Below, in pieces: positions 53,665 to 63,171 of a stretch of DNA of 64,000 nucleotides (position 1 is its first letter; the number at the start of each line of letters is the position of its first letter). Under the pieces are notes generated by a model. It was not told the DNA's origin, searched no databases, and saw only the letters and a program-made list of their open reading frames with translations. Location: contig VUAW01000009.1 of assembly GCA_008711135.1 (NCBI GenBank), positions 62,001 through 126,000 of the forward strand. Direction: 5' to 3'. The translations under genes were made by a program, and so were the position numbers. Origin of the DNA: Rhodobacteraceae bacterium LNNU 3342. Its GTDB lineage: Bacteria > Pseudomonadota > Alphaproteobacteria > Rhodobacterales > Rhodobacteraceae.

Positions 53665-54426
53665 CTAGCCTCCGGCGCCGTCCGCGTCAATCGGAACCAC
53701 GGTGCCCACGATCGGCCCCAGCGGCAGCCCCCAGTCGTTCCGGCGCAGCCCCGGCGCGTGCAGCCGCGAGATGTTGCCGTCGAAGTATAGCGCGTCCGGC
53801 GTACCCAGCCCGTCACGGAACAGCCGCGCGAATTCATGGAACGTCACCCGCCCTTGGGATATGGCAAAATACGCCTCATCCCCTGCGGCGCTGACGCCCA
53901 CGCCGTTGCGGACGTAGCGTGAGGTCGCATCAACCAGGAAGCGCGGGTGCAGGTCGCCGTCGATCACCAGCATCGGACCGGATTGCGTGGCGTATAGGCA
54001 ATCGGGCTCCTGCTCGGCAAAGCGGCGGGATTCGTGTACACCAAAACCGTCCGGACCTATGCAGAAGACGCCGTTGGGAAGCATCCCGAAATTGCCGGGC
54101 CCTTCGGAGGTGACGATTCCGTGGGCTTCGCCATCAGGGTCGCGGTAAAGGCCCACGGGCGATCGGTCGGAATGATACATGCCCGCGTTCATGGCAAAGC
54201 CAAGCCGCAGCCCCTGATCCGCCAGAGACCGGTTCACCCGGTCAAAGCTGCCAAAGACGGCACCGTCAGGCCCCGTGAGCCAAAGACGCAGGTCGTCCTC
54301 GCCGGCCGTCACCTTGCAGACGACATAGGCGTTGCCATCATGATCGACGCGCCCGCAGCCGTCAGCCGCGTGGCCCGGCATTGCCCAAAGGCCGGTGATC
54401 CCCACAAGAAGTGCCAGCCACCGCAT
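53665..54426 (-). CDS. phosphodiester glycosidase (NAGPA) domain protein
   Basis: A 253-residue exported protein with a signal peptide ([20 protein letters not shown]) and a NAGPA-like domain. [37 protein letters not shown] and [18 protein letters not shown] match the phosphodiester glycosidase fold. Likely acts on a periplasmic or exopolysaccharide glycan. It lies between rbfA (3 bp gap) and truB. Confidence 0.8.
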   Translation of the reverse strand: MRWLALLVGITGLWAMPGHAADGCGRVDHDGNAYVVCKVTAGEDDLRLWLTGPDGAVFGSFDRVNRSLADQGLRLGFAMNAGMYHSDRSPVGLYRDPDGEAHGIVTSEGPGNFGMLPNGVFCIGPDGFGVHESRRFAEQEPDCLYATQSGPMLVIDGDLHPRFLVDATSRYVRNGVGVSAAGDEAYFAISQGRVTFHEFARLFRDGLGTPDALYFDGNISRLHAPGLRRNDWGLPLGPIVGTVVPIDADGAGG

Positions 54427-54429
54427 GGA

Positions 54430-54831
54430 TCACTCCTCAGGGTTTTCGACGTCCCGGCGCACGGTCTCGTCGTTCAGAAGGCGGCGGGTCTCGTCCATTC
54501 GATCGAAGGTCTCGTCGATGGCAAAGCGGATTTCCGGCGCGAACTTGAGCGTGAGCCCCTTGGCCACCTGCCGGCGCAGTTCGGCCCGGTTGCGGCGTAG
54601 CGCCGCCAGGGCTTCCTCTGCCCCATGGCCGCCCAAGGGCAGCACGAAGGCGGTTGCCACCTTGAGGTCGGGCGACGTTCGCACCTCGCCCACGGTGATC
54701 GACATGCGGTTAAGGTCCGGGTCATGCACATCGCCGCGCGAAAGCACGTCCGACAGGGTGCGCCGGATCAGCTCGCCCACGCGGAGCTGACGTTGCGAAG
54801 GGCCGGAGCCCGAAGGGAAACGGTTTGCCAT
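54430..54831 (-). CDS. rbfA: 30S ribosome-binding factor A
   Basis: Cold-shock ribosome maturation factor of 133 residues that binds immature 30S subunits near the 5' end of 16S r[47 protein letters not shown] and [20 protein letters not shown] are its KH-like fold segments. Start is ATG at 54831 (MANRFPSG). It is divergent from dapB. Confidence 0.93.
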   Translation of the reverse strand: MANRFPSGSGPSQRQLRVGELIRRTLSDVLSRGDVHDPDLNRMSITVGEVRTSPDLKVATAFVLPLGGHGAEEALAALRRNRAELRRQVAKGLTLKFAPEIRFAIDETFDRMDETRRLLNDETVRRDVENPEE

Positions 54832-54929
54832 GCGCCTGATGTAGGCCATCCGCCCGCGCCCCGCAACAGTCGGGCTTTGCCAAGGCCTGCAGGTCGCGCT
54901 AAAGCGAAGCAAACGTGAAAGGGCATGCA

Positions 54930-55751
54930 ATGGACGACGCAGCAGCACCCCTGCCGGGGATCGTGATCACGGGCGCCTCGGGGCGGATGGGGCGGATGCT
55001 GGTCCGGACGGTGGCCGAAAGCGACCGCGCGCGGCTGGTGGGTTGCCTGGAGCGGCCGGGTCATCCCTGGATTGGCCGCGACGTGGGCGAGGCGATGGGC
55101 GGCAGCGCCCTGGGCGTGACGGTGACCGACGATGCGCTGGAGGCCTTTGCCCGCGCACAGGCGGTGATCGACTTCACCGCCCCCGAGGCGACGGTGGAAT
55201 TCGCAGGCTTGGCGGCGCAGGCGCGGGCGGTGCATGTGATCGGCACCACGGGACTGGAGGCTGGGCATCTGGCAGCCATCGCGGCGGCGGCGCGTCATGC
55301 GGTGGTGGTTCGGGCCGGCAACATGAGCCTGGGGGTCAACCTGCTGGTTCAGCTGACGCAGAAGGTCGCGGCCGCGCTGGACGCCGATTTCGATATCGAG
55401 ATCGTCGAGGCGCACCATCGCCACAAGGTCGACGCGCCTTCAGGCACCGCGCTGATGTTGGGCGAGGCTGCCGCCGCAGGCCGGGGGATCGCGCTGGAGG
55501 AGATGACCGACAGCGGCCGCGACGGGATCACCGGTCTGCGCGACCGGGGGCGCATCGGTTTTGCCGCCGTGCGCGGCGGCGATATCGTGGGCGAACATGA
55601 CGTGATCTTTGCCGGCGAAGGCGAACGCGTCATCCTGCGCCACGTGGCCACGGACCGGGCAATCTTTGCCCGTGGCGCGCTGAAGGCCGCTCTGTGGGGG
55701 CAGGATCGCAAGCCCGGCGAGTACACGATGCTGGACGTGCTGGGGCTCTGA
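54930..55751 (+). CDS. dapB: 4-hydroxy-tetrahydrodipicolinate reductase
   Basis: Reduces 4-hydroxy-tetrahydrodipicolinate in diaminopimelate and lysine synthesis. The 273 residues show the NAD(P) loop [14 protein letters not shown], the [10 protein letters not shown] segment, and the substrate/catalytic [20 protein letters not shown]. Start is the ATG at 54930 behind GAAAGGG; GTG at 54915 is an alternative. It is divergent from rbfA. Confidence 0.95.
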   Translation: MDDAAAPLPGIVITGASGRMGRMLVRTVAESDRARLVGCLERPGHPWIGRDVGEAMGGSALGVTVTDDALEAFARAQAVIDFTAPEATVEFAGLAAQARAVHVIGTTGLEAGHLAAIAAAARHAVVVRAGNMSLGVNLLVQLTQKVAAALDADFDIEIVEAHHRHKVDAPSGTALMLGEAAAAGRGIALEEMTDSGRDGITGLRDRGRIGFAAVRGGDIVGEHDVIFAGEGERVILRHVATDRAIFARGALKAALWGQDRKPGEYTMLDVLGL

Positions 55752-55756
55752 CCCCT

Positions 55757-55927
55757 TCAGAAATCGACGGCGAGGCCCTTTTTTTCCCAGTCGCCATATC
55801 GGATGGGTTCGGGGCCATCGCGGCCGCCAAGTTCGGTCGGCAGGTCAAGCGGCTTCTGGGCGCGGCGGCGTTCCTCGGCCTCGGCCAAGGCGCGCTGGGC
55901 GGCGGGGGGAAGGTCTTGTTCAGGCAC
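55757..55927 (-). CDS. DUF1674 protein (succinate dehydrogenase assembly factor 4-like)
   Basis: A short protein of the DUF1674/SDHAF4 family, which helps mature flavinated SdhA. The C-terminal PTELGGRDGPEPIRYGDWEKKGLAVDF ends with the hallmark GGRxGPEPTRYGDWExKG...DF pattern (partly quoted). I start at the GTG (55927) behind GGGAGAT, giving 56 residues. An in-frame ATG 20 codons upstream is possible. It is convergent with dapB (5 bp gap). Confidence 0.82.
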   Translation of the reverse strand: MPEQDLPPAAQRALAEAEERRRAQKPLDLPTELGGRDGPEPIRYGDWEKKGLAVDF

Positions 55928-56001
55928 GGGATCTCCCTCGGCTTTCGTGCGGGACAGGATCGGGATATAGGCGCCAAGGGGCGACAAGGGAAGGCAGGGG
56001 G

Positions 56002-57267
56002 ATGAGCGAGGCGATCAAGACACGTCAGGCGGCGCTGGACCTTCTGGCCGGGGTGCTGGAAGAGCGCCGCCTGCTGGCCGATGTGCTGGCCGACGCCAAG
56101 GGCCCACTGGCCGCGCTGCCACCCGCGAGCCGGGCGCGGGCACAGCGGCTGGCGACGGAAACGCTGCGCAACATCAGCCGCGCCGACCGCCTGCTGGGCC
56201 CGCATCTGCGCAAGCGGCCGCCGCTGCCGGTGCACAACATCCTGCGTCTTGCCCTGACCGAGATCTATGTCGACGGTGCGGCGGCACATGGTGTTGTTCA
56301 TTCTGCCGTCAGCCTGGCGCGGGCGGTCGCGACGCCGATGGCCGGGCTTGTGAATGCGGTGCTGCGCCGTGCTTCTGCCCAGCCGCCCGAGGCTTGGGCG
56401 AAGTTGCCGCCACAGGACCTGCCGAAGTGGCTGCGCCGGCAGCTGATCGACACCTATGGCAAGCCCGCCGTCCTGGCGATGGAACAGGCACATCAGGCCG
56501 GCGCCCCGGTTGACCTGACGCTTCGCGCGCCCAATCCCGACCTTGCCGCAGCCCTAGGGGCCGAGGTGCTGCCGACGGGCAGCCTGCGCCTGCCCGCCCG
56601 CATCCAGCTTTCGGACCTGCCGGGATATGAGGCCGGGGCGTGGTGGGTGCAGGATGCCGCCGCCGCCATTCCCGCACAGCTGCTTGCGCCGGTGCCCGGG
56701 GAACGGGTGCTGGACATGTGCGCCGCACCGGGAGGCAAGACGATGCAGCTTGCCGCCGCGGGGGCCGAGGTAACCGCGCTGGACATCTCTGCCCGCCGGA
56801 TGGGGCGGATGGAGCAGAACCTGGCGCGCACCGGGCTTCCCGCGCAGCTTGTCGTGGGGGATGCGCTGGAATGTGCGCCCGAGGCGCCGTTCGATGCGGT
56901 GCTGCTGGATGCGCCCTGTTCGGCAACGGGAACGATCCGCCGTCATCCGGACCTGCCCTTCGTCAAGGCAGAGGACGACCTGCCGTCGTTGCTGGCCCTG
57001 CAGGCGGCAATGATAGACCGGGCGGTGGAGCTTGTGCGGCCGGGGGGGCGGCTGGTTTACTGCACCTGTTCGCTGCTGCCGGCCGAGGGCGAGGCGCAGG
57101 TTCAGGCGGCGCTGGCGCGGCATCCGGGGCTGGAGGTTCTGCCTGCTGTGGTGCCCGGCGTCGATGCTGCTTGGGCGGCCGAAGGCGGGCTGCGCCTGCG
57201 GCCGGACTTCTGGACTGAACGTGGCGGGATGGACGGCTTCTTCATGGCGCTGTTGCGTAAGGGCTGA
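56002..57267 (+). CDS. rsmB: 16S rRNA (cytosine-967 C5)-methyltransferase
   Basis: A 421-residue methyltransferase with an N-terminal NusB-like domain (about 5-135) and a SAM-dependent domain (about 185-421). Motif I is LDMCAAPGGKTMQLAAAG, motif IV DAPCSATGTIRRHPD, and motif VI YCTCSLLPAEGE, with the two catalytic cysteines in the last two. It methylates C967 of 16S rRNA. It begins the block that leads into purH. Confidence 0.93.
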   Translation: MSEAIKTRQAALDLLAGVLEERRLLADVLADAKGPLAALPPASRARAQRLATETLRNISRADRLLGPHLRKRPPLPVHNILRLALTEIYVDGAAAHGVVHSAVSLARAVATPMAGLVNAVLRRASAQPPEAWAKLPPQDLPKWLRRQLIDTYGKPAVLAMEQAHQAGAPVDLTLRAPNPDLAAALGAEVLPTGSLRLPARIQLSDLPGYEAGAWWVQDAAAAIPAQLLAPVPGERVLDMCAAPGGKTMQLAAAGAEVTALDISARRMGRMEQNLARTGLPAQLVVGDALECAPEAPFDAVLLDAPCSATGTIRRHPDLPFVKAEDDLPSLLALQAAMIDRAVELVRPGGRLVYCTCSLLPAEGEAQVQAALARHPGLEVLPAVVPGVDAAWAAEGGLRLRPDFWTERGGMDGFFMALLRKG

Positions 57268-57345
57268 GAATGCGTGACAGGGCTGGACCTGCTGGCTAGA
57301 GTTTACCCGCCGCGCAGGTCGCGGTAGCCGCTGGTAAAGGCAGTC

Positions 57346-59079
57346 ATGGCACATGCGTCCCGCCAACCAAGATCGCTGTTGCCCAAGGCTTGGGGAAATC
57401 GTCTGCAGGCGCGTTTGATCGGGCTGCGCCGCCCGCGCACCGTTTTGCAGGCCGAACCGGAGCCACGTCTGATCGGGTCCGCCGCGCGGGGGCAGCAACT
57501 GCTGTCGGGGCAGATTCATCTTGCGGGCCATCTGGTCGAGGGGCTGAACCCCTGGACGCTGGGCCGGGCCGCGCCTGACGATCCGGCCTTTAATGCGGCG
57601 CTCCACGGGTTCATATGGCTTGATGATCTGGCGGCGCTGGCGACGCGACCGGCGCAGATAGCAATGCGCGACTGGACGCTGGGCTGGATCGCGCGGTACG
57701 GGCGCGGGGGCGGGCCGGGCTGGACGCCGGAACTGGCAGGGCGGCGGCTGTTGCGCTGGGTAAGCCACGTGGCGCCGCTGGTGCCGGATGGGCGGGCGGC
57801 GGAACATTTTACCAGATCGCTGGGACGGCACACGCTGTTCCTGGCACGGCGGTGGCCGGCCGCGCCCCAAGGCCTGCCGCGGATCGAGGCGCTGACCGCG
57901 CTGATCTATGGCGCGCTTGCGCTGGAGGGGATGGAGAACCATGCCGCCGTTGCGCTGGCCGCGCTGGGCCGCGCCTGTGACGTGATCGACGACGATGGGG
58001 GCCTGCCGTCCCGCAATCCCGAGGAACTGCTGGAGGTCTTTTACCTGCTGCTTCTGGCCGCTTCGGCCCTGAGCGAGGCGAATTACGAACCGGCAGACGC
58101 ACATCTGGCGGCTATCGGGCGGATCGCGCCGGTGCTGCGGGCGCTGCGCCATGCGGATGGGGGGCTTGTCCGCATGCACGGCGGCGGCCGGGGGGCCGAG
58201 GGGCGGCTGGATCAGGCGCTGTCGGCGGCGGGCGTGCGGGCGCGGACCGAAGGGCTGGCTATGGGTTACCTGCGGCTGTCGGGCGGACGGAGCACGGTGA
58301 TCATTGATGCCGCGCCGCCGCCGGTAGGTGTTCATGCGGCGCATGCCCATGCCTCGGCCCTTGCGTTCGAGCTGACGTCGGGGCGGCGGCCGGTGATCGT
58401 GAGCATCGGATCAGGCGAAGGGTTTGGCGGCGACTGGCGGCGGGCAGGTCGGGCTACGCCTTCACATTCCGTGCTGGGGCTGGAGGGCGTATCCTCCGCT
58501 CGGCTGGGGCCGATGAACGGGGGCGTGGAATACCTGACGGATGGCCCGCGCGAGGTCAGCCTGCAGCAAGAGACGGCAGATGACACGCGGACCGTGACGC
58601 TGAGCCATGACGGCTGGCGGCGCACGCACGGGCTGATCCATGTGCGCCAGCTGTCCCTGTCGCGGGACGGACGCATCCTGAACGGAGAGGACGCCTTGGG
58701 CGCCGCCACGGCCGCCGATCGCGCGGCATTCACCGAGGCCCTGCGGCGGACGGGGCGCGAGGGGCTGCGCTATTCCATCCGCTTTCACCTGCACCCGGAT
58801 GTGAGTGCCGAGATTGACGCGGGCGGCATGGCGGTCATCCTGTCGCTGCGCGGCGGCGAACGGTGGATCTTTTGCCATGACGGCGAGGGGGTGATGGCGC
58901 TGCAGCCGTCGGTGTACCTCGACAAGCGACGTCTGGCCCCGCGGCCGACGCGCCAGATCGTCCTGTCGGCCACAATCGCCGCCGACGAAAGCCAGATTGG
59001 CTGGACGCTGGCGAAGGCACAGGATAGGCCCCCGCATATCCGAGACCTTGAACCCGACGAGCTTCTGGCTGACGCCTGA
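57346..59079 (+). CDS. heparinase II/III family protein
   Basis: A 577-residue protein with an N-terminal alpha-helical toroid region (about 70-330) and a C-terminal beta-sandwich (about 340-560), as in Hepar_II_III lyases. Many Rhodobacterales carry this gene beside rsmB/purH; its substrate is unknown, probably an acidic polysaccharide. No clear signal peptide is seen, so it may be cytoplasmic. purH starts 20 bp after its stop. Confidence 0.82.
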   Translation: MAHASRQPRSLLPKAWGNRLQARLIGLRRPRTVLQAEPEPRLIGSAARGQQLLSGQIHLAGHLVEGLNPWTLGRAAPDDPAFNAALHGFIWLDDLAALATRPAQIAMRDWTLGWIARYGRGGGPGWTPELAGRRLLRWVSHVAPLVPDGRAAEHFTRSLGRHTLFLARRWPAAPQGLPRIEALTALIYGALALEGMENHAAVALAALGRACDVIDDDGGLPSRNPEELLEVFYLLLLAASALSEANYEPADAHLAAIGRIAPVLRALRHADGGLVRMHGGGRGAEGRLDQALSAAGVRARTEGLAMGYLRLSGGRSTVIIDAAPPPVGVHAAHAHASALAFELTSGRRPVIVSIGSGEGFGGDWRRAGRATPSHSVLGLEGVSSARLGPMNGGVEYLTDGPREVSLQQETADDTRTVTLSHDGWRRTHGLIHVRQLSLSRDGRILNGEDALGAATAADRAAFTEALRRTGREGLRYSIRFHLHPDVSAEIDAGGMAVILSLRGGERWIFCHDGEGVMALQPSVYLDKRRLAPRPTRQIVLSATIAADESQIGWTLAKAQDRPPHIRDLEPDELLADA

Positions 59080-59098
59080 TTGACCAAAGGACCCGAGC

Positions 59099-60688
59099 AT
59101 GACGAACCTTGTGCCCATCGGCCGCGCGCTGATTTCCGTTTCCGACAAGACCGGGCTGGTAGACTTTGCCCGTGCGCTGGACGCGCGGGGGGTGGACCTG
59201 ATTTCCACCGGGGGAACGGCGGCGGCGCTGCGGCAGGCTGGGCTGAAGGTGCGCGATGTGTCCGAGGTGACGGGCTTTCCGGAAATGATGGATGGTCGTG
59301 TCAAGACGCTGCACCCGATGGTGCATGGCGGGTTGCTGGCGCTGCGCGACAATGACGAACATCTGGCCGCGATGGCAGCGCACGGTATCGAGCCGATCGA
59401 TCTACTGGTCGTCAACCTGTACCCGTTTGAGGCGACGGTAGCGGGTGGCGGCGACTATGCCGACTGCGTCGAGAACATCGACATCGGCGGCCCCGCCATG
59501 ATTCGCGCGGCAGCCAAGAACCATGGGTTCGTCAGCGTCGTGGTGGACCCCGAAGATTACGCCGCCGTTCTGGCCGAGCTGGACGGCAACGATGGGGCGA
59601 CCACCATGAGCTTCCGTCAAGGGCTGGCCCAGACGGCATATGCGCGGACGGCGGCCTATGACGCCGCAGTGTCCAACTGGATGGCGGGCGCGCTTAAGGA
59701 AGCCGCGCCGCGCCGCCGTGCCTTTGCCGGGACGCTGAAGCAGACGCTGCGCTATGGCGAGAACCCGCATCAGGCGGCGGCCTTCTATACCGACGGGTCG
59801 GATCGGCCGGGCGTGGCCACCGCGCAGCAGTGGCAGGGCAAGGAACTGTCCTACAACAACATCAACGACACGGATGCGGCCTTTGAGCTGGTGTCGGAGT
59901 TTCTTCCTGCCGAAGGGCCGGCCTGCGCGATCATCAAGCACGCGAACCCCTGCGGCGTGGCGCGGGCGGATAGCCTGCTGGAGGCGTATCGCCGGGCCTA
60001 TGACTGCGACCGGACCTCGGCCTTTGGCGGGATCGTGGCGCTGAACCGCCCGCTGGATGCCGAAACCGCCGAAGAGATCGTGAAGATCTTCACAGAGGTG
60101 GTCATCGCCCCCGGCGCCGATGATGCCGCGCGGGAAATCTTTGCCGCGAAGAAGAACCTGCGGCTGCTGACCACCCCGGGCCTGCCCGATCCGCAGCAGC
60201 GGGCGCTGACGGTGCGGCAGGTGTCGGGCGGGCTGCTGGTGCAGGACAAGGACACGGGCTTCATCACCCCGGGTGACCTGCGGACCGTGACCAAGCGCAT
60301 TCCCACGACGGATGAGCTTTCGGACCTGCTGTTTGCATGGAAGGTCGCCAAGCACGTCAAGTCGAACGCCATCGTCTATGTTAAGGACGGCGCAACGGTT
60401 GGCGTCGGCGCGGGCCAGATGAGCCGGATCGACAGCACCCGCATCGCTGCTCGCAAGGCGCAGGACATGGCAGAGGCGCTGGGCCTGCCCGAAACGCCCA
60501 CGCGCGGGTCGGTGGTGGCTTCGGATGCGTTCTTCCCCTTTGCTGACGGGCTTCTGGCTGCAGCCGAGGCTGGCGCGACGGCCATCATCCAGCCCGGTGG
60601 CTCCATGCGGGACGAAGAGGTGATCGCCGCCGCGGACGAAGCGGGGCTGGCGATGGTCTTTACCGGCATGCGGCACTTCCGGCACTGA
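59099..60688 (+). CDS. purH: bifunctional AICAR formyltransferase/IMP cyclohydrolase
   Basis: Catalyses the last two steps to IMP. The N-terminal IMP cyclohydrolase (about 1-200) has [15 protein letters not shown] and [13 protein letters not shown]; the C-terminal transformylase (about 210-529) has [25 protein letters not shown] and FGGIVALN, with the Lys-His pair KH in the motif. The 529 residues match the family. lspA follows 2 bp later. Confidence 0.96.
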   Translation: MTNLVPIGRALISVSDKTGLVDFARALDARGVDLISTGGTAAALRQAGLKVRDVSEVTGFPEMMDGRVKTLHPMVHGGLLALRDNDEHLAAMAAHGIEPIDLLVVNLYPFEATVAGGGDYADCVENIDIGGPAMIRAAAKNHGFVSVVVDPEDYAAVLAELDGNDGATTMSFRQGLAQTAYARTAAYDAAVSNWMAGALKEAAPRRRAFAGTLKQTLRYGENPHQAAAFYTDGSDRPGVATAQQWQGKELSYNNINDTDAAFELVSEFLPAEGPACAIIKHANPCGVARADSLLEAYRRAYDCDRTSAFGGIVALNRPLDAETAEEIVKIFTEVVIAPGADDAAREIFAAKKNLRLLTTPGLPDPQQRALTVRQVSGGLLVQDKDTGFITPGDLRTVTKRIPTTDELSDLLFAWKVAKHVKSNAIVYVKDGATVGVGAGQMSRIDSTRIAARKAQDMAEALGLPETPTRGSVVASDAFFPFADGLLAAAEAGATAIIQPGGSMRDEEVIAAADEAGLAMVFTGMRHFRH

Positions 60689-60689
60689 G

Positions 60690-61190
60690 ATGGCCAAAGC
60701 CAAGGGCCGGCAGGCCAGCATGTGGATGTCCGCGGGGACGGCGCTTGCCGTCTTCATCCTGGACCAGATGTCCAAGTACTACGTGGTCCATGTGATGAAC
60801 CTGGACCGGCGGCTGGCCATCGACGTCTGGCCGCCGTTCTTCAACCTGCGCATGGCGTGGAACCAGGGTATCAACTTCGGCCTTTTCGCCGGGGAAACGC
60901 AGATCGTGCGCTGGGTGCTGATCGCGATCGCGCTGGGCATTTCCATCGGGGTCTGGGTCTGGATCCGGCGGGAACGGCGCAGCCGCCGGGTGCAGGTGCT
61001 GGGCGGGCTGCTGATCGGCGGGGCGCTGGGCAACGTCGTGGACCGGCTGCTTTACGGGGCAGTGGCGGACTTCATCAACATGTCCTGCTGCGGGATCCGG
61101 AATCCCTTTGCCTTCAACATCGCCGATGTGGCGATCTTTGCCGGGGCGATCGGGCTCATCCTGTTCACGGGGCGCGGAAAGACCCCGTGA
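60690..61190 (+). CDS. lspA: lipoprotein signal peptidase
   Basis: Inner-membrane aspartyl protease cutting signal peptides from diacylglyceryl-modified prolipoproteins. The 166 residues have four hydrophobic helices and the two catalytic Asp motifs, [15 protein letters not shown] and [14 protein letters not shown]. It immediately follows purH. Lipoproteins in this window (DUF3035, transglycosylase) would be its substrates. Confidence 0.94.
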   Translation: MAKAKGRQASMWMSAGTALAVFILDQMSKYYVVHVMNLDRRLAIDVWPPFFNLRMAWNQGINFGLFAGETQIVRWVLIAIALGISIGVWVWIRRERRSRRVQVLGGLLIGGALGNVVDRLLYGAVADFINMSCCGIRNPFAFNIADVAIFAGAIGLILFTGRGKTP

Positions 61191-61244
61191 CGGGCCGGGA
61201 TCTTTGCGTTAAAGACAGGCGGGACGGGGGCGCAGGAGGCGTGG

Positions 61245-61742
61245 ATGCACAGACGGGCGGGGATCATCGCGGTCGCACTAGCGACGGTTCTGGGACTGTC
61301 GGCATGTGGTGGCGGGGCTGCTAACCGTGGACCCGACGAATTCGCGATCCTGCCCACGCGCCCGTTGCAGATGCCGCCCGATCTTGGTGCGCTGCCGGCG
61401 CCGACGCCGGGCGGGGCGAACCGGGTCGATGCGCAGCCCCTGTCGGATGCGGCCATTGCGCTAGGCGGAAATCCCGCAGCCGTGGCCGGCGGACCTTCCG
61501 CGGCCGATGCCGCCATCCTTGCACATGCGCAGCGCCATGGCGTCAGCCCCGCGATCCGCGGTGAACTTGCGGCCGAGGATCAGGAATACCGCGCCCGCAA
61601 CCGCGGCCGGGTGCTGGAGCGGGTGTTCAACGTCAGCGTCTATGACCGCGCCTATGGCGCGCAGACGCTTGATCCTCATGCGGAGCTGGAGCGCTGGCGC
61701 GCCGCCGGCGCCCGCACTCCCGGGGCGCCGCCCGCGCCCTGA
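61245..61742 (+). CDS. DUF3035 lipoprotein (BamF-like)
   Basis: A 165-residue predicted lipoprotein with lipobox LSAC (Cys21), then a Pro/Ala-rich low-complexity linker and a C-terminal region (about 105-150, AEDQEYRARNRGRVLERVFNVSVYDRAY) typical of DUF3035. Such proteins were described as BamF, an alphaproteobacterial subunit of the beta-barrel assembly machinery. It sits 54 bp after lspA. Confidence 0.82.
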   Translation: MHRRAGIIAVALATVLGLSACGGGAANRGPDEFAILPTRPLQMPPDLGALPAPTPGGANRVDAQPLSDAAIALGGNPAAVAGGPSAADAAILAHAQRHGVSPAIRGELAAEDQEYRARNRGRVLERVFNVSVYDRAYGAQTLDPHAELERWRAAGARTPGAPPAP

Positions 61743-61764
61743 GTTCACGACCCCGTAGGGCTGG

Positions 61765-61792
61765 TTGACGCGGGCAGGGGGCGGGGTAACTC
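61765..61792 (+). promoter_or_regulatory. candidate promoter of the M16 peptidase pair
   Basis: TTGACG (61765-61770) and TAACTC (61787-61792) are 16 bp apart, 26 bp before the peptidase start. The -10 match is moderate. Confidence 0.4.
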
Positions 61793-61818
61793 TGACCCAG
61801 CACAGACGGGAGGTTCGG

Positions 61819-63171
61819 ATGATGGCGAAATTCGCCGCTGTCTTCATGGCGGTATTGTTCTGCGCGCTGCCGCTTCGCGCGCAAGAGGTGACGTCCTTCA
61901 CGCTGGACAACGGGCTGGATGTCGTGGTGATCGAGGATCATCGCGCCCCTGTGGTGGTGCACATGGTCTGGTACCGGGTGGGCGCCGCCGATGAACCCCC
62001 CGGAAAATCGGGTATCGCGCATTTTCTTGAGCATCTGATGTTCAAGGGCACGGAAACCCGCGCCTCCGGCGAATTTTCGGCAACGGTCGAGGCGCAGGGC
62101 GGGCGCGACAATGCCTTCACCTCGTGGGACTACACGGGGTATTTCCAACGGGTGGCAGCGGATCGTCTTGACCTGATGATGGAGATGGAGGCCGACCGGA
62201 TGGTCAACCTTCGCCTGCCCGAGGCCGAGGTGCTGACCGAGCGAGACGTGGTGCTGGAGGAACGGAACCAGGTGGTGGAGGGCAGCCCCGGCGCCATCTT
62301 TCGCGAGATCCAGCGCGCGGCCCTGTTCATGAACCATCCTTACCGCGCACCCATCATCGGCTGGCGGGACGAGATTGCCGCGCTGACGCCCGAAGATGCG
62401 GTGGCCTTTTATGACGCACATTACGCCCCCAACAATGCCATCCTTGTAGTGGCCGGCGCAGTCGAACCCGAGGACGTCCGCGAACTGGCGCAGGCGCATT
62501 ACGGTCCGATCCCAGCGAACGCGGCCCTGCCGCCGCGCACGCGCCCACAGGAACCCGTCCACCGGGCAGAGCGGCGTTTTACCTATGCCGATGCGCGGGT
62601 GAGCGAGCCTTATGTCAGCCGCAGCTACCTTGCTCCGAACCGCCGGTCGCGAGCGCAGGAAGAGGCCGCGGCGCTGACGGTTCTGGCGGAACTTCTGGGG
62701 GGCAACCCTGCGACGTCGGTCTTGGGGCAGGCCCTGCAATTCCAGGAGCAGGTCGCGCTGTTCACCGGTGCAAGCTACATGTCCGTCGCGCTGGACCCGT
62801 CCAGCTTTGACCTGGTGATCGCGCCGTTACCCGGGGTGTCGCTGCAAGAGGCGGAGGATGCGATGGATCGGGTAATCGCGGATTTCCTGCGCGACGGCGT
62901 CGATCCTGCCCAGCTTGAGCGGGTCAAGACCCGGATCCGCGCCTCCGAGATCTATGCCCGCGACAACGTGCAGGGACTTGCCCAGCGCTATGGTGAGGGG
63001 CTGGCCTCAGGGCTCGCGGTCGAGGATGTCCAAGGCTGGCCAGAGGTCCTGCAAGCCGTCAGTGCTGATGATGTGATGGCGGCTGCACGTGCCGTGTTCA
63101 ACCGCGACCGGGCAGTGACCGGCTGGATGGTGCAGGCCGAGGACGCCGAAGCCGAGGGAGGGGAAGAATGA
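61819..63171 (+). CDS. M16 family metallopeptidase (PqqL/insulinase-like), catalytic
   Basis: An exported zinc protease of 450 residues. After the signal (MMAKFAAVFMAVLFCALPLRA) it shows the inverted zinc motif HFLEH near 68-72 in IAHFLEHLMFKGT, with ERDVVLEERNQVVE supplying the further Glu ligand about 75 residues later, and a C-terminal M16 half (about 215-440). It probably degrades periplasmic peptides. ATG overlaps the second M16 gene as ATGA. Confidence 0.9.
   Translation: MMAKFAAVFMAVLFCALPLRAQEVTSFTLDNGLDVVVIEDHRAPVVVHMVWYRVGAADEPPGKSGIAHFLEHLMFKGTETRASGEFSATVEAQGGRDNAFTSWDYTGYFQRVAADRLDLMMEMEADRMVNLRLPEAEVLTERDVVLEERNQVVEGSPGAIFREIQRAALFMNHPYRAPIIGWRDEIAALTPEDAVAFYDAHYAPNNAILVVAGAVEPEDVRELAQAHYGPIPANAALPPRTRPQEPVHRAERRFTYADARVSEPYVSRSYLAPNRRSRAQEEAAALTVLAELLGGNPATSVLGQALQFQEQVALFTGASYMSVALDPSSFDLVIAPLPGVSLQEAEDAMDRVIADFLRDGVDPAQLERVKTRIRASEIYARDNVQGLAQRYGEGLASGLAVEDVQGWPEVLQAVSADDVMAAARAVFNRDRAVTGWMVQAEDAEAEGGEE

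Noticed and set aside
56554-58350. 598-codon minus-strand frame across rsmB and the heparinase-like gene
   Set aside because: Antisense shadow rich in Arg, Gln and Pro.
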